Origin: Cellulomonas composti
GTDB taxonomy: Bacteria > Actinomycetota > Actinomycetes > Actinomycetales > Cellulomonadaceae
Reading direction: 5' to 3'
NCBI RefSeq assembly: GCF_007990245.1
Contig: NZ_BJWG01000015.1
Span: 1-64,000 of the forward strand
Length of the DNA stretch: 64,000 nucleotides
Notes under the pieces: generated by a model
Told to the model about the DNA's origin: nothing
Database searches by the model: none
The model's input: the letters and a program-made list of their open reading frames with translations, nothing else
In this document: piece by piece, positions 1-7,145 of the stretch
Numbering within the stretch: the stretch's first letter is position 1
Layout: every line of letters begins with the position of its first letter
Made by a program: the position numbers and the translations under genes

Positions 1-392
1 CCCGGACTGTGACCGACAAACCATTGCCGCAACTGACCGGAACCCTCCCAATCAAAGAGGAGCGACGCGTCGAAAATCAGCCCCGTCCAGCTATCCGTCC
101 GTGAGGCGAGCAACTCAATGGATGACCGGACGCAGTCCCGAATAGCACTCCAGTCGTAGTCCGCAACAATGATCGAACGATCGCCGATCATCGGCGAGTT
201 TGCCGAGAGGCCAGCAAGCAACTGCGCCGACGAACGTACGGTTACGCCGAACGTGTCCTCTCCGAGCACTCCCGGCTCTCGCAGGGTGAACTGCAGATAG
301 AACTGAAACTCCGCAGCAGGCGGAACCCAACTCGCCAAATCATCCACGTCAGGGCTCCAGAACGAGACGATCTCCGCACGCAAACCACTCAT
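1..392 (-). CDS. Imm8-family immunity protein, 3' end cut by window edge
   Basis: The gene starts at an ATG at 392 and runs off the left edge, giving about 130 residues without a stop. Residues 1-60 carry the pattern I associate with the Imm8 immunity family: an opening strand followed by SPDVDDLASWVPP, an aromatic-rich strand (FQFYLQFTL), then GEDTFGVTVRSSAQLLA. Imm8 proteins are predicted cytoplasmic immunity proteins that neutralise polymorphic toxins delivered between cells. Seen: the motif order and the continuous frame. Known: Imm8 genes usually lie just 3' of their toxin. Inferred: the role here, since no toxin lies in the window to its right; the cognate toxin could lie beyond the left edge or be absent. 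Codon use is less G/C-biased at third positions than in the nar genes, as in the rest of this tract. Confidence 0.65.
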   Translation of the reverse strand, partial: MSGLRAEIVSFWSPDVDDLASWVPPAAEFQFYLQFTLREPGVLGEDTFGVTVRSSAQLLAGLSANSPMIGDRSIIVADYDWSAIRDCVRSSIELLASRTDSWTGLIFDASLLFDWEGSGQLRQWFVGHSP

Positions 393-454
393 GACTCGAC
401 CACCAGGTGTCCTCCGGTTGTACATTTCCTCTCGGAACTGCTCGCGGAGCGAAG

Positions 455-881
455 TCAAGTCCTGGCCCCCCAGAGGTGCAGGAGTGCGCTCGCGCACTTG
501 CGCTGTACGAACACCACTCGTCCATTGATCTCCATGCGACTCAGCCAGGTGCCATTCGAGATGATTCGAAGCACCGCAGGAACCTCGACCCAGTCCAGCC
601 GAACATCAGCCGATGCCGTTCGCGTGTACTGGTAGCCGAGTGCCGCTATCTCCGGCCCGAACGCGAGTTGGCCAACCGGCGCCACGCGGGAGGTGAGCGT
701 CGAGAGCCAAGGGGAACGAACTCATACTCAGCAAGATCCCCGGCACGCCAAAGACGAAGGCTGCTGGGCGACTTGCGCGTAGCGCATAGCATGAACCAAT
801 CACCCCGGGTGGCCATGGGAACCGCTGCCCGAGCACCCGTTCGGGCGTGGTCAGCACTCCGTCGATTTCGTTCTCACTCAT
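455..881 (-). pseudogene. Unrecognised gene, apparently frameshifted
   Basis: Two overlapping minus-strand frames together look like one protein of about 140 residues. The 5' part starts at an ATG at 881 (MSENEIDGVLTTPERVLGQ) and overlaps the stop of the upstream barstar-like gene by eight bases (ATG at 881-879, stop 876-874), suggesting translational coupling. It stays protein-like until about 690 (SSFPLALDAHLPRG). The 3' part, in another frame, begins near a GTG at 685 (APVGQLAFGPEIAALGYQYT) and ends at 455. The first frame continues past 685 only as an arginine- and glycine-rich tail to 606. A single indel near 670-690 would join the two halves. Alternatives are two small separate genes, or a sequencing error. 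I do not recognise the family; position among immunity-type genes is the only hint of function. Confidence 0.4.
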
Positions 882-1482
882 GGCGCGTGTCCCAGGAAGT
901 CGAGCCGGTCGGGCTGTCGCCCTCCTGTGCAACCGTCAAACCGTCTGGTGTACCTCTCATGGATCTTCCACCCTGGCCTCGATGCTCGACCACGCCAACT
1001 CGACCAGTGTGCCCGACTGCCCACTCGACCGCACCCGCCTCTTCCAGACGACGATTGGACGATTCAAGCCATTCGCGCGCCGAGGGACCCCCTGCGAGGA
1101 ACACAAACGCGGCCAGACGCCCTCGCGAGCGAACGCGGTCGAGAATGTAGGGGGCAATCTTGAAGATGCACTCGGCAACCGCCGGCGGTCCGGGGTCACC
1201 AATCACCACCAGCAAACCCGCGGGCGAGGGGTCGTTGCCGCTATTGACGTCGAAGTCTGGAATCATGTCGATTGCGCTGTCGAGTGTTGCGTAGTCCCGT
1301 GGATAGTCAAATTCGTCTGCAAGAACACCGCCGAGCTCGCGCGCGGTCGGGACGCTTCCTAGGCTCAACTCGACGACTCGCCAGAATCGTAGTCGAGCAC
1401 TAGCGATGAGCTGCTCGACTCCAGACGACGGGAAGTCTAGATGTACGCGGTTTGGGCAATCCCAGATGGCGGCATCAGTCAC
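874..1482 (-). CDS. Barstar-like protein
   Basis: A 202-residue protein starting at a GTG at 1482. Residues 35-130 resemble the barstar fold: a strand (VVELSLGSV), a helix (ELGGVLADEFDYP), the spaced DYATLDSAIDMIPDF segment where barstars carry their barnase-contacting helix, then hydrophobic strands LLVVIGDP and AAFVFLAGG. Barstar is the cytoplasmic inhibitor of the RNase barnase, and barstar-like genes are common immunity genes in toxin systems. The last 60 residues are low in hydrophobics and may be a poor extension. A TAGGAT hexamer ends six bases before the GTG, so the mRNA is probably leaderless. Many codons end in A or T, unlike the nar genes, which suggests a different origin. Family assignment is by eye and moderate; binding of a ribonuclease is inference. 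Confidence 0.5.
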   Translation of the reverse strand: MTDAAIWDCPNRVHLDFPSSGVEQLIASARLRFWRVVELSLGSVPTARELGGVLADEFDYPRDYATLDSAIDMIPDFDVNSGNDPSPAGLLVVIGDPGPPAVAECIFKIAPYILDRVRSRGRLAAFVFLAGGPSAREWLESSNRRLEEAGAVEWAVGHTGRVGVVEHRGQGGRSMRGTPDGLTVAQEGDSPTGSTSWDTRHE

Positions 1483-1621
1483 GGTCCGATCCTAGCGGGT
1501 GGATTGACGGACCGGGCGCGCTTGGTGCCAACGGATGCCCCCTAACTGATCGGTGCACTTGCGGATGACGACCGACGGTGCGCGTCCGAACCTCTCGCCC
1601 CAGCCCGGTGGAAGACTTCGG

Positions 1622-2026
1622 TTAGTCGAGTCCGCCATTCCGCGCCATGAGTCGCGCCACCACACCCGCAGTTCGTTCAACCTCATGCCATCTCGACACA
1701 TCGACGTCATAATCCCAGGGACCTTCGCCAAGGTCACTCAGCATCGCCTCAACACTCGTATACATATCGAGAAATGGCGCGATCTCGTTGGCGAATATCG
1801 CCGATCCTACCGCCGTCGAAGGATTGGGGAAGACTGCAGTGCCGTCGTAAAGCTCGTCAATCGCACTCATGAAGTCCTCGTACGAGTCGTCGATGACCCG
1901 ACGCCACTTGCTGTCGCGATACTCTCGACTGGCGAGCCCCCGCACAGCGTCGTACACCGCCTGCCGGTATCTCGGATAGTTGACTCTCTCCACTCGGGGC
2001 TGTACCACTTTGATCACTTTGGCCAA
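1622..2026 (-). CDS. SCO4402-family protein
   Basis: A 134-residue protein beginning at a TTG at 2026; a GTG a few codons in (just before NYPRYRQ) is an equally reasonable start, and no clear ribosome site decides. The pattern NYPRYRQAVYDAVRGLA, then YEDFMSAIDELYDGTAVFPNP, then VGSAIFANEIAP and a C-terminal LGEGPWDYDVDVSRWHEVERTA matches the small actinobacterial family annotated as SCO4402 in Streptomyces. That family has no established function that I know of. It lies just downstream of a truncated paralogue (2064-2264) on the same strand, so the pair looks like a tandem duplication. Proximity to Imm8 and barstar-like genes suggests, but does not show, an immunity-type role. Codon use is weakly biased, like its neighbours. 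Confidence 0.55.
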   Translation of the reverse strand: MAKVIKVVQPRVERVNYPRYRQAVYDAVRGLASREYRDSKWRRVIDDSYEDFMSAIDELYDGTAVFPNPSTAVGSAIFANEIAPFLDMYTSVEAMLSDLGEGPWDYDVDVSRWHEVERTAGVVARLMARNGGLD

Positions 2027-2063
2027 TCGCTCAGGGGGAGTTGCCTGTCACGGTGCGCAGCGG

Positions 2064-2264
2064 TCAGTCATGGCGATTCAGCTCCGTCGCACCGACGCAT
2101 GACGAGTCGTCGTAAAGAGTGTGGATGTCGAGCGTCAGGTCCTCGAACCAGTTTACGCCTGGCTCGACGCGCCCCCATCTCTCTTGCCTGCGCGAGTCAC
2201 TCAGTGCCTCGATCGCCATCAAGACATTCTGGCGAGCGTCTGGGTAGGTCACCTGTCCAGTCAT
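2064..2264 (-). pseudogene. Truncated SCO4402-family paralogue
   Basis: From an ATG at 2264 the frame encodes 66 residues. It opens with YPDARQNVLMAIEALSD and continues to NWFEDLTLDIHTLYDDS, which aligns with the first half of the SCO4402 family and with the intact neighbour at 1622-2026. It stops at 2064 right after the LYDD motif, so the second half (the VG...NE...L...LG segment) is missing. The frame stays open upstream to 2453, but that part does not look like protein of this family. It may be a decayed gene or a short surviving domain; it could also make a stable small protein. Upstream (2265-2474) I see no recognisable coding sequence. Confidence 0.45.
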
Positions 2265-2474
2265 GGAATGTTTTAGCTTCTCCACTTGAGCCAGTGCGAG
2301 CGCGGTGTGTACGCCTGCGGGTTCTGGTTGATCCTGGCCACGCCGCAACGAACGTGGACCGCCCTTGACACCAGCACTTCGACCACTTGCACGGGTGCTA
2401 TGACCCAACGGCGTCGACTTCACCCCATCGGCCCATCTGCGCATCGGCGACATCGAGCCGCACGAGTCGGGTGG

Positions 2475-2753
2475 TCAGGATGCGCGGCGCTCGCCGGTCG
2501 TCGAGCGGGTCGCGGTGAGGACGAGCGCACCCAACGCGGTCACGACGAGCAGCACCAGGCCGACGGTGCAGGAGTGCGCCTCCTCGTCGTACATCGCGCC
2601 CATGACCAGCGGCGGGAAGTAGCCGCCGAGGCCACCGGCGGCACCGACGACGCCGGTCACCGCACCGACGCGGTCCGCGGGCGCGCGCCGGGCCACCCAC
2701 GCGAACACACCGCCCACACCGAGGCCCGGGAAGAGTGCCATCGTCACGAACAC
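2475..2753 (-). pseudogene. narK 3'-end fragment (decayed duplicate)
   Basis: The frame encodes about 92 residues that align end to end with the last 90 residues of the full NarK encoded immediately upstream (2773-3993). Shared stretches include GGVFAWVARR, VGAAGGLGGYFP and LVMGA.YDE; by eye about three quarters of the aligned positions agree until the tails diverge. Only the final two or so membrane segments of a 12-segment MFS transporter remain, so it cannot transport. It begins only about 20 bases beyond the narK stop codon. Either a second narK was deleted internally, leaving its 3' end, or a partial tandem duplication has since diverged. The level of divergence argues against a very recent copy. 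Confidence 0.75.
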
Positions 2754-2772
2754 CGCGGCCGGTAGACCTGCG

Positions 2773-3993
2773 TCAGGACGTCTGCGCGAGGTCCTTGCGC
2801 GGCAGCCGGGTCAGCGCGTAGACGAACGCGACGAGCGCGGTGACCATGAGGAGCATGAGCCCGAGCGTGTAGGAGTGCGACGCCTCGTCGTAGGTCGCTC
2901 CCATGACGAGCGCCGGGAAGTAGCCGCCGAGACCGCCGGCCGCGCCGACGATGCCGGCCACGGAGCCGACCCGGGCCGCGGGCGTGCGGCGCGCGACCCA
3001 GGCGAACACACCGCCCGCACCGAGCCCGAGGAAGAACGCCATGGTCACGAACACGATCCCGGCGGGGATCTCGGGCTGCGGCTTGAGCGCCATGAGGACG
3101 GCCGAGACCGCGGCACCCGCGAGCGAGACGAGCACGACGATCTTGGGGTGCGACCGGTCGGACAGCACGCCGCCGATGGGTCGGGCGATGACCGCAGCGA
3201 CCGCGAAGCCCGCGGTGCGGGTGCCGGCACCCGCCAGGTCGAAGTCGTACACGTCCTTGAGGTAGGTGGGCAGGTAGGTCGAGAACGCGACGAACCCGCC
3301 GAACGTCACCGCGTACAGGAACGACATCTGCCACGTCACGGGGAGCTTGGCCGCCGCCCGCAGCTTGGGCAGCACCGACTCGGTCGAGGGCCGCCAGGCG
3401 GGCGCGTTGCGCGCGAGCAGCAGCACGAGGCCACCCGTGACCGCGAGCGCGGCGGCGACGATCAGGTGCGCGGGCACGTAGCCGAACCATCCGACGAAGC
3501 GCGGCGTGAAGAACGACGACAGCGCGGTCCCACCCATGCCGACGCCGAACAGGCCGGTAGCGAAGCCTCGTCGGGAGGGCTCGTACCACGCGTTGACGAA
3601 CGGGATGCCCGAGGCGAAGGACGTCCCTGCGATGCCGAGGAAGAAGCCGAAGACCAGCAGCAGCGGGTACGACTGCATCGTCCCGGCCCACGCGACGAGC
3701 AGCACGGGCACCACGGACGCGAAGCACAGCAGCGAGAGCATCCTGCGCCCGCCGAACCGGTCGGTCAGCGCGCCCACCGGGACGCGGCCGACCGCACCGA
3801 CGAGCACCGGTGTGGCGATGAGCAGTGACTTCTGGGTCGCCGACAGGCCCAGGTCCTCGGTGTACCGCACCGCGAGCGGGCCGATGATGTTCCAGGCCCA
3901 GAAGGTGATCGCGAACACCCACGCCGCGAGCGCGAGGTTCACGCCGGGTCCGGTGCCGCGGGTCGGGGCAGCAGCGCTCGTCGTCGAGCTCAT
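2773..3993 (-). CDS. narK: Nitrate/nitrite MFS transporter NarK
   Basis: A 406-residue inner-membrane transporter of the major facilitator superfamily with about 12 predicted helices. It moves nitrate in and/or nitrite out for respiratory nitrate reduction. The loop after helix 2 reads GRVPVGALTDRFGGRR, the usual MFS motif, and residues near 120-140 carry the nitrate-signature-like stretch GIAGTSFASGIPFVNAWY. A second glycine-rich signature, VGAAGGLGGYFP, lies near the C-terminus. The ATG at 3993 has a GGAG site 8 to 11 bases upstream. The gene follows narI by 42 bases on the same strand, so it is probably the last intact gene of a narGHJI-narK operon. Whether it works as a proton symporter or nitrate/nitrite antiporter cannot be told from sequence alone. 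Confidence 0.93.
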   Translation of the reverse strand: MSSTTSAAAPTRGTGPGVNLALAAWVFAITFWAWNIIGPLAVRYTEDLGLSATQKSLLIATPVLVGAVGRVPVGALTDRFGGRRMLSLLCFASVVPVLLVAWAGTMQSYPLLLVFGFFLGIAGTSFASGIPFVNAWYEPSRRGFATGLFGVGMGGTALSSFFTPRFVGWFGYVPAHLIVAAALAVTGGLVLLLARNAPAWRPSTESVLPKLRAAAKLPVTWQMSFLYAVTFGGFVAFSTYLPTYLKDVYDFDLAGAGTRTAGFAVAAVIARPIGGVLSDRSHPKIVVLVSLAGAAVSAVLMALKPQPEIPAGIVFVTMAFFLGLGAGGVFAWVARRTPAARVGSVAGIVGAAGGLGGYFPALVMGATYDEASHSYTLGLMLLMVTALVAFVYALTRLPRKDLAQTS

Positions 3994-4035
3994 CTGTTCG
4001 TCTCCAGGATGAAGAAGGTGGGTACGGCCGGTCGG

Positions 4036-4794
4036 TCAGCGGCGCGTCGAGGGGTCCCTGTCACGCGTGCCGACGGGGTCCCAGCCGCGCCGGGGCGCGC
4101 TCGCACCCGGGGTCGGTCGGCGGTCCCGGCTGCGGTACACGACGTACGGGCGGAACAGGTAGTGCAGCGGGGCCGTGAACGCGTGCACGAGCCGCGAGAA
4201 CGGGAACAGCGCGAACAGCGCGAGGCCGATCAGCACGTGCAGGTGGAACTGCACCGGGGCCGACGCCATGGCCTCCACGTCGGGCCGCAGGATGAACAGC
4301 GAGCGGAACCACACCGAGACGGACTCGCGGTAGTTGTGCGCGTCCGAGCCCTGCGAGAACGCGACGACCGTGGTCGCCAGACCGGCGACGATCGCCGAGG
4401 TCAGCACCGCGTACATCAGCTTGTCGTTCTTCGTCGTCGCCATGAACACGGGTCCGGTGCGCCGCCGGCGGACGATGAGGATGACGATCCCGCTGAGCGT
4501 CGCGACGCCCGCGATCGTGCCGATGCCCAGCGCACCGGCGTGGTACATCTCCTCGGTCACGCCGACGGCGTCGGTCCACTCCTCGGGGATGAGCAGACCG
4601 ACGACGTGCCCGACGATGACGAACAGCAGGCCGAAGTGGAACAGCGGCGAGCCGATCCTCAGCAGCCGCGACTCGTAGAGCTGCGACGAACGCGTGGTCC
4701 AGCCGAACTGGTCGTACCGGTAGCGCCAGACGAGCCCGCCGACGAACGTCACGACGACGAGGTAGGGCAGCACCCCCCACAGGACGACGTCCAT
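4036..4794 (-). CDS. narI: Respiratory nitrate reductase gamma subunit NarI
   Basis: A 252-residue membrane cytochrome b with five predicted helices. It takes electrons from menaquinol and passes them through two haems to the NarH iron-sulphur clusters. Histidines at about 53, 63, 184/186 and 204 match the spacing of the haem ligands of E. coli NarI (56, 66, 187, 205). The C-terminal 30 residues are arginine-rich and cytoplasmic, a longer tail than in E. coli. The ATG start at 4794 overlaps the narJ stop as ATGA, so the two are translationally coupled. Function is secure from family and context. Confidence 0.95.
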   Translation of the reverse strand: MDVVLWGVLPYLVVVTFVGGLVWRYRYDQFGWTTRSSQLYESRLLRIGSPLFHFGLLFVIVGHVVGLLIPEEWTDAVGVTEEMYHAGALGIGTIAGVATLSGIVILIVRRRRTGPVFMATTKNDKLMYAVLTSAIVAGLATTVVAFSQGSDAHNYRESVSVWFRSLFILRPDVEAMASAPVQFHLHVLIGLALFALFPFSRLVHAFTAPLHYLFRPYVVYRSRDRRPTPGASAPRRGWDPVGTRDRDPSTRR

Positions 4795-5450
4795 CAGCCT
4801 CTCCCCTCGCCCACGCCGTAGCCCGCGAGCGGCAGCAGCCGCGGGTCGGCGAAGTCCAGACCGACCGACTCGCTCGGCGGTCCCGCCGCGGCCATGCGGT
4901 GCACGGCCGCGCTGTCGGCGGGCGACTCACCCGGCAGCGTGGCGCAGACCGCCTCGAGCAGGCCCGCGTACGGCGGCGAGGACTCGATGAGCGCGAAGCG
5001 CGTCAGCTCGAGGCTCGCCCGGTACTCCTGGAGCAGCGCGGCACCGTCGGTCGGGTCCGCGAGCGCCGCGTACTCGAGCACGAGCGGCAGGTGGTCGGGC
5101 AGCTCGCCGTGCGTGTCGACGAGGAACCCGCTCGCCCGGTAGCGCTCCTTGAACGCGGCGAGCACCTCACCGCGTCGGCGCGTGTCGCCGTCGGTCCAGT
5201 ACGACAAGTACAGCGCCTGCTTGCGTGACAGGTCGAAGATCCGCACGTAGTCGGTCTGCAGGTCGGCGAGCGGGATGGCCGCCGCGTGGTCGAGGAAACG
5301 TCGCAGGCCCTCACGTGCGCGACCGGCCGCCAGCTCGTCGGTCGCGGCCGCGAGCAGCGGGAGGCGTTCGACGAGTGCCTCGTCGGGATAGCCCAGGCAC
5401 CACGACGCCACCTGGTGCACGACGCGCGCCGATGCGGGTCCGCGCCTCAC
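4794..5450 (-). CDS. narJ: Nitrate reductase assembly chaperone NarJ
   Basis: A 218-residue cytoplasmic chaperone of the TorD/NarJ family. It binds apo-NarG and helps insert the molybdenum cofactor before the NarGH complex docks on NarI. The all-helical sequence carries the family hallmarks: an early ASWCLGYPD, then LQTDYVRIFDLSRKQALYLSYW with the conserved Y..FD element and DHLPLVLEYAAL. Its GTG start at 5450 overlaps the narH stop as GTGA, and its stop overlaps the narI start, so narH, narJ and narI are tightly coupled. Length is typical. Confidence 0.95.
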   Translation of the reverse strand: MRRGPASARVVHQVASWCLGYPDEALVERLPLLAAATDELAAGRAREGLRRFLDHAAAIPLADLQTDYVRIFDLSRKQALYLSYWTDGDTRRRGEVLAAFKERYRASGFLVDTHGELPDHLPLVLEYAALADPTDGAALLQEYRASLELTRFALIESSPPYAGLLEAVCATLPGESPADSAAVHRMAAAGPPSESVGLDFADPRLLPLAGYGVGEGRG

Positions 5451-7132
5451 CGCTCGCCCCCCTCGTCGCCCGCGGGCGCGTCGTGGTGCGGGAACAGCCC
5501 CGGCGGGGTGCCGACGCCGTCCCAGTTCAGGAGGTTGACCCGGCCGCGCATCTCCTCGGCCGGCGAGATGCCCTCCGACGTCTGCCGCTGCCGCAGCGCG
5601 TGGAACGTCTCGACCGCTACCGGTACCGGCCGACCCGACGCCTCACCGAAGGCCGCGGACTCGTACATGCCCGGTCCCTCGTCGTAGTCGAGCGAGCACC
5701 CCAGCTCCTCGAGCTCGTGACCGCGCTCCTCGTGCGCCTTGGGGATGACGTAGCGCTCGTCGTACTTGGCGATCGCGAGCAGTCGGTACATCGCGTACAT
5801 GGCCTGTCCGGTCATTCCCACGGCCGCCGGGATCGACTCGTCGGCACCCTCGTCGAGCGTGATGCCGCGCAGGTACGAGCGCATGGCCGCGAGCCGGTGC
5901 AGCACGCCCGAGACGACCTCGGTGTCGCCGGCGGTGAACAGCTCGGCGAGGTACTCGATCGGGATGCGCAGCGCCTCGATCGCGCCGAACAGCGTGCCGG
6001 GGTCCTCGGCGTCGTGGCCCTGGTCGCGCAGCAGGTCGACCACCGGGGACAGCGGCGGGACGTACCAGACCATCGGCATCGTGCGGTACTCGGGGTGCAG
6101 CGGCAGCGCGACGCGGTACTTCTTGGCCAGCGCGTACACCGGGCTGCGCCGCGCGGCGTCGAGCCAGTCCGCCGGGATGCCCTGCTCACGCGCGGCGGCG
6201 ATGACGGCCGGGTCCTCCGGGTCGAGCATGAGGTCGAGCTGCGCCTCGTAGAGGTCCTTCTCGTCGGGCACGGACGCGGCCTCGGTGACGCGGTCCGCGT
6301 CGTAGAGGAACACCCCGATGTAGCGCAGGCGACCCACGCACGTCTCCGCGCAGACCGTCGGCAGTCCGACCTCGAGGCGCGGGTAGCAGAACGTGCACTT
6401 CTCGGCCTTGCCGGTCTTGTGGTTGAAGTAGATCTTCTTGTACGGGCACCCCGTGATGCACTGCCGCCAGCCGCGGCAGCGGTCCTGGTCCACCAGGACG
6501 ATGCCGTCCTCCGCGCGCTTGTAGATCGCCCCCGACGGGCACGACGCCATGCACGACGGGTTGAGGCAGTGCTCGCAGATCCGCGGCAGGTAGAACATGA
6601 AGGTCTTCTCGAGCTCGAACTTGATCTTGTCCTCGGACTCGCGACGGACCTTCTCGACGATCGGGTCGAGGTGACCCAGCTCGCTCGTGCCGCCCAGGTT
6701 GTCGTCCCAGTTGGCCGACCACGTGACCTTGGTGTCCTTGCCCGTGATGAGCGACTTGGGCCGGGCCACCGGGAAGTCGTCGCCGAGCGGCGCGTCCACG
6801 AGCGTCTCGTAGTCGTACGTCCACGGCTCGTAGTAGTCCTCGAGCTCGGGCTGCACGGGGCTCGCGAAGATCGACAGCAGGCGCTTGGCCCGTCCGCCGG
6901 TGCGCAGCGCGAGCCGGCCGCGGCGGTTCAGCGTCCAGCCGCCGCGCCACTGCTCCTGGTCCTCGTACCGGCGTGGGTAGCCCTGGCCGGGCCGTGTCTC
7001 GACGTTGTTGAACCACACGTACTCGACGCCCGCGCGGTTCGTCCACGCCTGCTTGCACGTCACCGAGCACGTGTGGCACCCGATGCACTTGTCGAGGTTC
7101 ATCACCATGGCGACCTGGGCCATCACACGCAT
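5447..7132 (-). CDS. narH: Respiratory nitrate reductase beta subunit NarH
   Basis: A cytoplasmic iron-sulphur subunit of about 561 residues that relays electrons from NarI to NarG. Four ferredoxin-type cysteine groups are visible: CIGCHTCSVTC near the N-terminus, CEHCLNPSCMASCP, CRGWRQCITGCPYKK and a last CTFCYPR...C. The tryptophan in CRGWRQC replaces a cysteine, as in known NarH proteins, where this site holds a 3Fe-4S cluster. The protein is about 50 residues longer than E. coli NarH. I prefer the ATG at 7132, which follows the purine-rich GAGGGGGTGGGG at a normal distance. A GTG at 7141 is in frame but sits directly against that site. It follows narG by about 13 bases. Confidence 0.95.
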   Translation of the reverse strand: MRVMAQVAMVMNLDKCIGCHTCSVTCKQAWTNRAGVEYVWFNNVETRPGQGYPRRYEDQEQWRGGWTLNRRGRLALRTGGRAKRLLSIFASPVQPELEDYYEPWTYDYETLVDAPLGDDFPVARPKSLITGKDTKVTWSANWDDNLGGTSELGHLDPIVEKVRRESEDKIKFELEKTFMFYLPRICEHCLNPSCMASCPSGAIYKRAEDGIVLVDQDRCRGWRQCITGCPYKKIYFNHKTGKAEKCTFCYPRLEVGLPTVCAETCVGRLRYIGVFLYDADRVTEAASVPDEKDLYEAQLDLMLDPEDPAVIAAAREQGIPADWLDAARRSPVYALAKKYRVALPLHPEYRTMPMVWYVPPLSPVVDLLRDQGHDAEDPGTLFGAIEALRIPIEYLAELFTAGDTEVVSGVLHRLAAMRSYLRGITLDEGADESIPAAVGMTGQAMYAMYRLLAIAKYDERYVIPKAHEERGHELEELGCSLDYDEGPGMYESAAFGEASGRPVPVAVETFHALRQRQTSEGISPAEEMRGRVNLLNWDGVGTPPGLFPHHDAPAGDEGGER

Positions 7133-7145
7133 CGTCCCCACCCCC

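Noticed and set aside
407-1150. A 247-residue plus-strand frame in the immunity tract
   Set aside because: Composition is Arg, Ser and Pro rich without hydrophobic cores, and the minus-strand barstar-like gene explains the DNA better.
1553-2368. A 271-residue plus-strand frame opposite the SCO4402 genes
   Set aside because: Histidine, arginine and serine rich, no family features; opposite strand matches a known family.
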